Source: Streptomyces sp. NRRL WC-3626 (GTDB taxonomy: Bacteria; Actinomycetota; Actinomycetes; Streptomycetales; Streptomycetaceae). Taken from it: DNA of 64,000 bases. Under the pieces are notes generated by a model, which worked only from the letters and a program-made list of their open reading frames with translations, did no database searches and was not told the DNA's origin. Shown here piece after piece: positions 7,907-15,574 of the stretch (its first letter is position 1; each line of letters opens with the position of its first letter). Position numbers and translations under genes: made by a program. Location: positions 186,001-250,000 of the forward strand of contig NZ_JOCA01000008.1 of NCBI RefSeq assembly GCF_000718785.1, in the 5' to 3' direction.

Positions 7907-9288
7907 TGCGTGCCGATCTGCTGTACGACGGCATCGACGGGCTCGACGAGGCGCTCGCGGCCGTGGACGGTTTCGACGAGGTGCTGGTCTCCGGTCTGCT
8001 GCGTCCGGGGCCCGCGCAGGCGGCGGGGCTCGCCGGTGTCGCCGAGGCCGTCGCCGGGTCGCCGCTGGCGGCGCGGGTCGCGGAGGCCGCCGAGAAGGCG
8101 GCCGCGGGGACGGCCGGCGAGGATCACCTCGTGGCCCTCGCGGGCGCTCGCACGGCGTTGCTCGGTTCCGCGCACGACGCGCTCCTCGCGCGGGTGGAGG
8201 AGGCGATCGGGCGGACGCGCGCCGAGGAGGACGGCACCGCGCCGGCCGACGCGGCGGAGCCTTCGGCCAATCTTCTCGCGGCGGCCCGCAGTTGGCTGTG
8301 CGATCTCGCGCGGGCCGGCTGGCACGGGATCGACCACGAACTGATCGCCGGTGCCGCGCCCGTCGTGTCCGCGATGCTGCCCGACCCGGCACTGCGCCGC
8401 CAGGCCACGCTGCTCGACGGTTTCGCCGCCGAACTGGCCGCGTCCTGCCTCGGCGCGTCCCTGGAGCGCGTTCCGGTACGGCGATGGGCCGACCTGTGGT
8501 CGCGGGCCATGCTGCTGACCCTGCCGGGCGCGGCGTCCGCCCCCGCCGTCGGCGAGGCGACCGGGCGGCTGCTCCCGCTCGGCGTCGACGTACAGGAGCA
8601 CGCCACCGCCGTACAGGCGCAGGTGCACGCGGTGTTCGAGCCGGCCGACGGCGGTACGCCGAGGCTGGTGCGGGCCTCGGTGTCCGCGCCGAAGCCCGAC
8701 ACGGTCGTCGGGGCCGGGCTGTGGCAGTTGCTGCGGCCGCACATGTCGCTGCTCGCCGCCGTGAGCGAGGGGCGGGCGATGGACCTGGACGCGATGCCCG
8801 TCTCCGGTGAGGGCGATCTGATCTGGGACGACGCGCGGGCCCGTACGGGCGAGCCCGCCGAGGTGTTCGCCACGGCGCGGGTGGCGCTGCCGACCGCGGC
8901 CGCGTTCGCGACCGCGCCGCTCGACCGGCATCCGGCCAGGATCGCCGTGCCCGTCCTGCTGGAGGGGTACGCCGTGGAGGAGGACGCGTTCCAGGTGGCC
9001 GGCGTGCGTCTCGCCGTGGACAGCGACCGGGTTCCGGCCGCCGGACCGCTCACCCCCGAGGCCGTCGCCTCGTCCGGCGCGTGTGTCGGGCTGCTGCGGT
9101 GGGACGCCGGGGAGTTCCTGGTGCAGCCGCTCGCCGTGGAGCGGATGGTGCGGAAGAAGGCCGTCGCCGTGCACGCGGGCGCGTGGGCCGGGGGTACGGC
9201 CGACAAGGCCGGTATACGTGCCGAGAAGGCCGCCACCGATGCCGTGAAGGTGCTGCGCGAGCGCGCGGGAAAGCTGCTGCGGAAATGA
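7906..9288 (+). CDS. Unrecognised 460-residue component of the MoxR-vWA operon
   Basis: 460 residues, Ala/Val-rich, with no signal peptide or membrane segment. The N-terminal half appears mainly helical; the C-terminal half has alternating strands, ending in a basic helix (KAATDAVKVLRERAGKLLRK). I recognise no catalytic motif. In the better-known SWIM/MoxR/vWA/DUF5682 clusters of actinobacteria the extra member is usually DUF5691; I could not confirm that this belongs to it, so it may be a divergent or replaced component. Both ends are coupled to neighbours: TGATG overlap at the start and ATGA overlap at the end, strong evidence that it acts with them. Confidence 0.85.
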   Translation: MRADLLYDGIDGLDEALAAVDGFDEVLVSGLLRPGPAQAAGLAGVAEAVAGSPLAARVAEAAEKAAAGTAGEDHLVALAGARTALLGSAHDALLARVEEAIGRTRAEEDGTAPADAAEPSANLLAAARSWLCDLARAGWHGIDHELIAGAAPVVSAMLPDPALRRQATLLDGFAAELAASCLGASLERVPVRRWADLWSRAMLLTLPGAASAPAVGEATGRLLPLGVDVQEHATAVQAQVHAVFEPADGGTPRLVRASVSAPKPDTVVGAGLWQLLRPHMSLLAAVSEGRAMDLDAMPVSGEGDLIWDDARARTGEPAEVFATARVALPTAAAFATAPLDRHPARIAVPVLLEGYAVEEDAFQVAGVRLAVDSDRVPAAGPLTPEAVASSGACVGLLRWDAGEFLVQPLAVERMVRKKAVAVHAGAWAGGTADKAGIRAEKAATDAVKVLRERAGKLLRK

Positions 9289-10715
9289 GCGGGCAGACCA
9301 TCGAGGGCACCGCAGGGCCCGATCCGGACGAGAACCGGCGACAGGTGCTGTACTGGCGGCTGCTGGCCCGCCTCTTCGACAGCGAGGAGCAGGCGTCCCT
9401 GGAGTCGGCGAGTCTGGCCGTGGTCGAGGACATCGGCCTGCCGCCCGCGCTGCTGGACCCGGGTGCGTCCATCGACTCCGTCGTACAGCGGCACCCGGAG
9501 CTGGCCGCCGAGTTCGACGGGCTGATGACGCCCGAGCCGGACGAGGACGGTGGGCGGGACCGGGCCGCCGAGGTGCGGCGCGCGGCGCTCGCGTCGAAGG
9601 TGCTGCTGAACGTGTTCGCACGCGACTCGGGCACGGTCACCGCCGAGCAGCTGGCGCGCTGGCAGTCCGACGCGGGCTGGCTGGAGCGGGCGCTGGGCTG
9701 CCGGCCGGGCGAGCTGCGCGGCGGGCGTGCCGGAGGCGGCACCGCACCGGCGGGCGGCGGGCAGGGGGTCAGCCCCACCGGCACCGGCTTCGGCGGCCCC
9801 ACGCCCGACCTCAGCCGCCTGATCCCCGAGATCGGGCCGGAGCTGGGCTCCATCGAGGCCGGTCTCGTCAAGCGCATGCGGCTGCGCGAGGTCCTCGCCG
9901 ACCCCGCGCTGGCCTCCCGGCTGACGCCGAGCATGTCGCTGATCGAGCAGCTGCTGCGCGACAAGGACAACCTCTCCGGTGTCGCCCTCGCCAACGCCAA
10001 GTCCCTGATCCGGCGTTACGTCGACGAGGTCACCGAAGTGCTGCGCACCCAGGTGGAGAAGTCCACGGTCGGCGAGCTCGACCGGTCCGTCCCGCCCAAG
10101 CGGGTCTACCGCAACCTCGACATCGACCGCACCATCTGGAAGAACCTCGTCAACTGGGACCCGGAGGAGGAGCGGCTCTACGTCGACCGGCTCTACTACC
10201 GGCACACCAGCCGCAAGACGACACCCCAGCGGCTCATCGTCGTCGTGGACCAGTCCGGGTCGATGGTGGACTCGATGGTCAACTGCACCATCCTGGCGTC
10301 CATCTTCGCCGGACTGCCGAAGGTCGACGTGCACCTGATCGCGTACGACACGCAGGCGCTGGACCTCACGCCCTGGGCGCACGACCCGTTCGAGACGCTG
10401 CTGCGGACCCAGCTCGGCGGCGGCACCGACGGCACGGTCGCCATGGCGCTCGCCCAGCCGAAGATCGCGGAGCCGCGCAACACCGTCGTGGTGTGGATCT
10501 CCGACTTCTACGAATGGCGCACCGACGAGCTGTTCGAGAGCATGGCCGCCATCCACCGCTCGGGGGCGAAGTTCATCCCGGTGGGTTCGGTGACCAGCTC
10601 GGGGCGCGGCAGCGTCAACCCGTGGTTCCGGGAGAAGTTCAAGGACCTCGGTACGCCGGTGATCTCCGGCCACATCAAGAAGCTCGTGCACGAACTCAAG
10701 ACGTTTCTCACCTGA
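9285..10715 (+). CDS. von Willebrand factor A (vWA) domain protein
   Basis: A 476-residue cytosolic protein. The C-terminal half is a vWA domain with MIDAS motif DQSGS (Asp322, Ser324, Ser326), a downstream GGGTDGT threonine near 384 and an Asp in WISDFYEW near 406, so metal binding should be intact. The N-terminal half is helical with a Gly-rich linker at about 145-165. vWA proteins in these operons are the usual partner of MoxR AAA+ ATPases, which remodel or insert metal into targets. The ATG at 9285 overlaps the preceding stop as ATGA. It is separated from the MoxR gene by 51 bases carrying three copies of ATCACCGT. Confidence 0.92.
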   Translation: MSGQTIEGTAGPDPDENRRQVLYWRLLARLFDSEEQASLESASLAVVEDIGLPPALLDPGASIDSVVQRHPELAAEFDGLMTPEPDEDGGRDRAAEVRRAALASKVLLNVFARDSGTVTAEQLARWQSDAGWLERALGCRPGELRGGRAGGGTAPAGGGQGVSPTGTGFGGPTPDLSRLIPEIGPELGSIEAGLVKRMRLREVLADPALASRLTPSMSLIEQLLRDKDNLSGVALANAKSLIRRYVDEVTEVLRTQVEKSTVGELDRSVPPKRVYRNLDIDRTIWKNLVNWDPEEERLYVDRLYYRHTSRKTTPQRLIVVVDQSGSMVDSMVNCTILASIFAGLPKVDVHLIAYDTQALDLTPWAHDPFETLLRTQLGGGTDGTVAMALAQPKIAEPRNTVVVWISDFYEWRTDELFESMAAIHRSGAKFIPVGSVTSSGRGSVNPWFREKFKDLGTPVISGHIKKLVHELKTFLT

Positions 10716-10747
10716 TCACCGTTCGCCCACATCACCGTGATCACCGT
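10715..10747. repeat. Three direct copies of ATCACCGT in the vWA-MoxR gap
   Basis: ATCACCGT occurs at 10715-10722, 10731-10738 and 10740-10747, the last two forming a partly palindromic stretch. The copies sit just before the ribosome-binding site of the MoxR gene and could form a small RNA structure or a protein site. Function unknown. Confidence 0.5.
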
Positions 10748-10766
10748 ACGGAAAGGCTTTTCCCTC

Positions 10767-11891
10767 ATGTCCGACCTGCTGCGCGCCCCTGCCGAGATCA
10801 AGTACGCCGAGGAGCTCGACTGGCTTGAGTCGATCGACGACGGCCCCAAGCCGTTCTCGTGGCGGCTGTCCCCGAAGATGGTCCGTCTGTTCATCCTGGG
10901 CTCCGAGCGGGCCGACGGGCTGGACCGGGAGGTGTCGCAGAAGTGGTTCGGCGACCGCAGCTTCGTGGAGCGGTCGATCGTCACCCTCGCCTCCGACCGC
11001 GGTCTGCTGCTCATCGGTGACCCCGGCACGGGCAAGAGCTGGCTGGCGGAGCTGCTGTCGGCGGCGATCTCCCGCAACTCCACGCTGGTGGTGCAGGGTA
11101 CGGCCGGCACGACCGAGGACCACATCAAGTACTCGTGGAACGTGTCGATGGTCATCGCCAAGGGCCAGTCGCGGGAGTCGATGATCCCCTCGCCGATCAT
11201 GACGGCGATGGAGGCCGGCTCGATCGGCCGTTTCGAGGAGCTGACCCGGTCGACGAGCGACGTGCAGGACGCGCTGATCTCGATCCTCTCCGAGAAGTAC
11301 ATCTCGGTGCCCGAGCTGGAGAGCGGCGGCGGTGACGACAACATCGTCTTCGCCAAGCCGGGCTTCTCCGTCATCGCCACCGCCAACAGCCGCGACCGGG
11401 GCGTCAACGACCTGTCCTCCGCGCTGAAGCGGCGCTTCAACTTCGTCCGCATCCCGGTGGTGACGAACAAGAAGAGCGAGGCGGAGATCGTCCGCTTCCG
11501 CACCGAGGAACTGCTGCGCCGGCACCGGATCGAGCTGGACGTGCCGCCGACCCTGCTGGACGTGCTGCTGCAGAGCTTCGCCGATCTGCGGGCGTCCGCC
11601 GCGGCGGCCGGCAGCGACGACGAGAAGCTGGAGTCCGCCCTGTCGACGGCCGAGCAGATCGGTGTGCTGGAGGACGCCGTCCTGCACAGCAACTTCTTCG
11701 GCGAGCGCGCCCTGACCGCCCGCACCCTCGCCTCCTCGCTGGTGGGCTCCCTCACCCGGCGCGAGCCCGAGGACCTGGCGATCTTCAACAAGTATCTGCA
11801 CGGTGTCGTCGAGCCGCGCAGCAAGGAAGAGGGCGGCTCCTGGCCCGAGTTCCTCGAGGGCGGCCGCGACGCGATCGCCACCCTGTCATGA
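10767..11891 (+). CDS. MoxR-like AAA+ ATPase
   Basis: A 374-residue ATPase with Walker A GDPGTGKS at 84-91. The segment where MoxR proteins carry an LLLDEIN-type Walker B reads SIGRFEELTRS, with Glu in place of Asp, followed by the conserved VQDALISILSEK helix. A sensor-1 region (FSVIATANSRDRGVN) and an arginine-finger segment (SSALKRRFNF) are intact. MoxR ATPases act as chaperone-like motors with vWA partners. I chose ATG 10767, preceded by GGAAAGG; a GTG at 10737 is in frame but has poorer context. The stop overlaps the DUF5682 gene as ATGA. Confidence 0.92.
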   Translation: MSDLLRAPAEIKYAEELDWLESIDDGPKPFSWRLSPKMVRLFILGSERADGLDREVSQKWFGDRSFVERSIVTLASDRGLLLIGDPGTGKSWLAELLSAAISRNSTLVVQGTAGTTEDHIKYSWNVSMVIAKGQSRESMIPSPIMTAMEAGSIGRFEELTRSTSDVQDALISILSEKYISVPELESGGGDDNIVFAKPGFSVIATANSRDRGVNDLSSALKRRFNFVRIPVVTNKKSEAEIVRFRTEELLRRHRIELDVPPTLLDVLLQSFADLRASAAAAGSDDEKLESALSTAEQIGVLEDAVLHSNFFGERALTARTLASSLVGSLTRREPEDLAIFNKYLHGVVEPRSKEEGGSWPEFLEGGRDAIATLS

Positions 11892-14776
11892 GCGGGACCC
11901 ACGAGAGCACGTCGTTCGCCGCCCTGCGCGGGCAACTGCAGGAAGCCGCAACCGAGTTCGCGGACGGTCCGGACGCCCTGGAGGGCATCCTGCTCGGCAT
12001 GGTCGACGACGTCGACCGGGCGGTGCGGGAGCCGCTGGAGATCTTCCCCGTCTGCCACCACTCCCCCGCCTCCGCGCTCGCCATGGCCCGGCGGCTGCGG
12101 GAGAAGCAGCCCAAGGTGGTGTACCTGGAGCTGTGCGAGGACATGGCCCCGCTGCTGACCGAGCTGCGCAACTGCCGGCTGCCGGTGGCGGTGCAGGCGT
12201 TCGCCGGTGACGTCGAGGGCTTCCCCGCCGAATGGGCGCCGCTGTCGGTGGTGGCGCCGGTCACGGAGGCGTCCGCCGAGTACCAGGCGATCGCGTACGC
12301 CCTGGACACCCCGGGCGTGGAACTGGTCCTGGTCGACCGGTCCACGGACCATGTCTTCCAGTGGGACCGCGGGGACTCGACCGACGTCCCCCAGGAGGCG
12401 GAGGCCGCGCTGCACGGTGAGGCCGTCGGCGTGGAGATCGGTGATCTGCGGCCGCGCTTCGCCGAGTTGGAGGAGCACCTGCTGCGCCACGGCAAGGTGC
12501 GGCACTGGTCGGAGTGGTGGCACCAGTACGTCGAGGTCCCGCTCGGGGACAGCGACCACGCCGCCTACCGCCAGGTGATGTTCCTCATCGGCAGCCTGTT
12601 CCGGCGGCTCACCCCCGGCGACGGGGCCCGGCTGCGGGTGGACGAGGACCGGGAGCGGTACATGTGGACCCGGATGCGGGAGCATCTGGCGGCGACCGGC
12701 ACGGACCCGGAGGACTGTCTCTACGTGTGCGGCGCGTTCCACGCGGCCAGCCGGGTGGAGGAGTTCGGCGTGGAGGGACGCTCGGACACGTTCACGATCT
12801 CCCCGCGCACCGCCACCACCTGGCAGTACGGGCTGATCCCGTCCAGTCACGCGGCGATCGAGGCACAGTTCGGCCTCGCCGCCGGCTCGGTGTCGATCGC
12901 GGCGACGGAATGGGCGAAGGGGCTGAAGCGCACGCGCGTGAAGCCGTACGTACTGGAAGGGCAGGCCGGGAAGAAGAAGTCCACGGCGAAGAAGGCCGCC
13001 GCGGTCCCGGCACCGGCCCCCGAGGTGCCCGCCACGGACAGACTGTCCGGCTTCCTGCGGCGGCCGCCCGTGCTCGACGGACTGGACGAGGCCGAACTCC
13101 TCGGCTGGTCGGTGGAGATCGTCCGCGCGGCCCGGCGCAACGGCTATCTCGCCTCGACCGCCGACGCCATCGCCGTCTTCGAGACGTCGATCCTGCTCGC
13201 CGGCATGCGCGACCGCGCCAAGCCGACGCCGTACGACTTCCAGGACGCGGCGGTCACCTGCATCGAGAAGGACAGCGTCCCCGGGCGACGGGACGTACGG
13301 CGGCTCGTCGAGATCATGATGGGCGGCGACCGGATCGGCCAGGTCGGCTACGAGTCACTGCCGCCGCTCGCCCGCGACGTGTACGACCGGCTCGCGCCGC
13401 TGGAACTGAAGCTGGAGCAGCGCGGGGTGCGCCGGGCGCTGCTGGACATGGCCTCGCGGCCCGAACTGCGCGCCTGTTCCGATGTGTTGTGGATGCTGCG
13501 GCGCCTGATGCCGCAGGGTGCGGCACGGCCCATCATGGGTGAGCGGCGGCTCGGCGAACGCTCGATACAGGAGTCGTGGGACCTCGCCATCGGCACGCAC
13601 CAGCGGGCCCTGATCGAGCTCGGTTACGAGGGCGTCAGCCTGGAACAGGTGCTGGAACAGCGGCTGCGGCGCGAGGCGTACGGTCCGCAGGCGACCACGG
13701 CGAGCGTGCTCGCGGCGGTCGAGGACGCGCTCCTGTATCTGCGCGGCCACCGCCTCGCCGACGAACTCGGCACCCAGGCCCTGAAGTTGCTCGCCGCCGA
13801 ACGCAGCGTGGACGGGGCGCCGGAGGTGCTGCGCCGGGTGCGGACGCTCCTGGCCCACTACCGCACCAGCGAGCCGGCGCTGCCGGGGTGGATCGAGTCG
13901 TTCGTCAAGACCGGTTACGCCCACTACTGCACGCTGCTGCCGACGGCGTTCCGGGACGAGGACGCGACGGTCGGGCAGGTCGCGGCGATGCTCGGCTTCC
14001 TGTTCTCCATGGAGAGCCTCGCCCTGTCCCTCGGCTGCGACCGGCACCAGCTGGAGCTCGCCGTCGCCCAGTCCCACCCCGACGACCCGGCCAAGACGGC
14101 CCTGCTGTGGGCGGCCCAGGTGCAGCTCGGCACCCTGTCCCGCGCGGAGTTGCGGGACCGGTGCGACGAACTGCTGGACAACCCGCTGGTGGTGTCCTCC
14201 TACCCGCGCTACCTGAGCGGCTTCGTGCACGCGCTGGAGCCGGTGCCGGGGCTGGCGGACGTGGTGGTCGAGGCGGTCTCGAACGCGTTCGGCCGCCTGC
14301 CGGACACGGTCCTGCTCCCCTGGCTCCCGCTCCTGATCACCACCCTGCGCTCCGGCGCGGCGGACCTGGCCCCGCTGATGGTCCGCGAGGCGGGCCGCGT
14401 CTTCCCGGGCCGGCTGCCGGAACTGGACGCGTGGACACCGCCGTGGCGGACGCCGGAGCCGGATCCGTTCGCCGCGAAACCGACATCCCCCGCCCGCCGC
14501 GGCACGCACCTGCTCGGAGCACACCCGACGACGTGCGACGCGGTGGCGGAGCTCCTCGGCTGCGACGAGGGCTGGGCGTCGTCCGAGCTCTCGGCTCCGT
14601 CCGGCGCTTCGCTGATAAGCGCGCACCCGGCGTCGTGCGACGCGGTGGCGGAACTACTGGGGTGCGACGGGGGATGGGTGACGACGGTTCCGGCTGCGGC
14701 CGGTGCGGGCGCCGCTCTGACGGCACGGCACCCGGCGACGGCCGGTGCCCTGGAGCCGCTGCTCGCCGCCCTGTGA
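11888..14776 (+). CDS. DUF5682 family protein, last gene of the MoxR-vWA operon
   Basis: 962 residues. The N-terminal region contains the CHHSPASALAMARRL segment and the LELCEDM and CGAFHA motifs typical of DUF5682, whose core resembles the TIKI/erythromycin-esterase-like metal hydrolase fold (family knowledge, not proven). A Lys/Ala-rich linker near 360-375 leads to a long helical second half. The C terminus carries three tandem units of 34-35 residues starting at 875, 909 and 944, the first two sharing AHP..CDAVAELLGCD.GW. DUF5682 is the constant large partner of SWIM/vWA/MoxR systems and may be their effector or substrate. It begins at ATG 11888, overlapping the MoxR stop. Confidence 0.9.
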   Translation: MSGTHESTSFAALRGQLQEAATEFADGPDALEGILLGMVDDVDRAVREPLEIFPVCHHSPASALAMARRLREKQPKVVYLELCEDMAPLLTELRNCRLPVAVQAFAGDVEGFPAEWAPLSVVAPVTEASAEYQAIAYALDTPGVELVLVDRSTDHVFQWDRGDSTDVPQEAEAALHGEAVGVEIGDLRPRFAELEEHLLRHGKVRHWSEWWHQYVEVPLGDSDHAAYRQVMFLIGSLFRRLTPGDGARLRVDEDRERYMWTRMREHLAATGTDPEDCLYVCGAFHAASRVEEFGVEGRSDTFTISPRTATTWQYGLIPSSHAAIEAQFGLAAGSVSIAATEWAKGLKRTRVKPYVLEGQAGKKKSTAKKAAAVPAPAPEVPATDRLSGFLRRPPVLDGLDEAELLGWSVEIVRAARRNGYLASTADAIAVFETSILLAGMRDRAKPTPYDFQDAAVTCIEKDSVPGRRDVRRLVEIMMGGDRIGQVGYESLPPLARDVYDRLAPLELKLEQRGVRRALLDMASRPELRACSDVLWMLRRLMPQGAARPIMGERRLGERSIQESWDLAIGTHQRALIELGYEGVSLEQVLEQRLRREAYGPQATTASVLAAVEDALLYLRGHRLADELGTQALKLLAAERSVDGAPEVLRRVRTLLAHYRTSEPALPGWIESFVKTGYAHYCTLLPTAFRDEDATVGQVAAMLGFLFSMESLALSLGCDRHQLELAVAQSHPDDPAKTALLWAAQVQLGTLSRAELRDRCDELLDNPLVVSSYPRYLSGFVHALEPVPGLADVVVEAVSNAFGRLPDTVLLPWLPLLITTLRSGAADLAPLMVREAGRVFPGRLPELDAWTPPWRTPEPDPFAAKPTSPARRGTHLLGAHPTTCDAVAELLGCDEGWASSELSAPSGASLISAHPASCDAVAELLGCDGGWVTTVPAAAGAGAALTARHPATAGALEPLLAAL

Positions 14777-14780
14777 CAGC

Positions 14781-14813
14781 TGTGGCCGGGTCCCCGTCCG
14801 GGACCCGGCCACA
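14781..14813. terminator. Bidirectional hairpin terminator after the MoxR-vWA operon
   Basis: A perfect 13-bp stem (TGTGGCCGGGTCC with its complement) around a 7-base loop, 5 bases after the DUF5682 stop and 20 bases before the end of the convergent gene. No T tract, as is usual in Streptomyces. Confidence 0.8.
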
Positions 14814-14832
14814 GGCCACCGGTCTGTCCGCG

Positions 14833-15375
14833 TCATCGGGTAAGCCTGCGCTCGGTCCACTCCTTCGCTGCGGTGAGCCGGGTGCGGAGCTCGGCGGCGA
14901 TGTCGCACCGCTTCAGCGTGAGGCCGACCTTCTTGCTGACCTTCCACGGCCACAGGCGGCGTTGGCGCTCATCCGACAGGGCTGCGATGTACTTCTCGAT
15001 CAGCCCGTCGACGCCATCGAGGGCCTCGGGCCAGCGTCGGGCATCGTCCTGGAGCTGGCTGCGTAGCGTGTCGAGTGTGGCGAAGTGGCTTCTGGTCACT
15101 GTCCCCTTCGCCTCAAGCGTCTCCATCTCCTCCTCGACCGCGCGGAGACGGTCGTGGAAGGGCTGGAGCTGGGTCGCCATCTTGTCGAAGGCCCGCTTGC
15201 GCCAGCCCACGCGGGCGATCACCGAGGAGACGATGACCGCGGCAACCGCGATCACAGCGGTCCAGGTCCACCCGCCGAGAAAAGTGTCCCCGCCTTGCGC
15301 CGTGTGACCTTCCCGCGCCACTTCCACGCAGGTCTGGATCACCCTTCGGCCCGTCGAAGAAACAGAACAAGACAT
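14833..15375 (-). CDS. Small single-pass membrane protein with coiled coil
   Basis: 180 residues. One hydrophobic segment at about 36-54 (WTWTAVIAVAAVIVSSVIA) is followed by basic WRKRAFDK, placing the C terminus inside the cell, then a coiled-coil-like stretch (RLRAVEEEMETLEAKG) and a helical basic tail. No enzyme motif. It diverges from the HerA operon across 199 bases and converges on the MoxR operon at a shared terminator. It might be a membrane tether or sensor for either neighbour, but nothing in the sequence decides this. Confidence 0.65.
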   Translation of the reverse strand: MSCSVSSTGRRVIQTCVEVAREGHTAQGGDTFLGGWTWTAVIAVAAVIVSSVIARVGWRKRAFDKMATQLQPFHDRLRAVEEEMETLEAKGTVTRSHFATLDTLRSQLQDDARRWPEALDGVDGLIEKYIAALSDERQRRLWPWKVSKKVGLTLKRCDIAAELRTRLTAAKEWTERRLTR

Positions 15376-15440
15376 GTGGCGTCGTCCTCATGGAGATGGG
15401 GCCCGCGCCGATGGGGAGGCGCGCCGAATGACCGTTGTGT

Positions 15441-15538
15441 GTCCGCAGCCTCCCCGGAAGGGAAAGGCGTCCGCAAATGCACGCGTTGAGCCATTCCCGA
15501 TGCCTCATTGAGGAGCGGACGCCACCGATACTGTCCGC
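15441..15538. promoter_or_regulatory. Promoter region of the HerA operon with four GTCCGC half-sites
   Basis: GTCCGC lies at 15441, 15469 and 15533, and its complement GCGGAC at 15515. Two of them extend to an inverted repeat GGCGTCCGC (15466-15474) / GCGGACGCC (15515-15523). A candidate promoter TTGAGG (15508) with 15-base spacing to TACTGT (15529) overlaps the sites. An operon-encoded AbrB-like protein is an obvious candidate to bind here (inference). Confidence 0.4.
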
Positions 15539-15574
15539 ACGCTGGGCCGTCAACCCCGCCCGGAGGCCGTTTCG

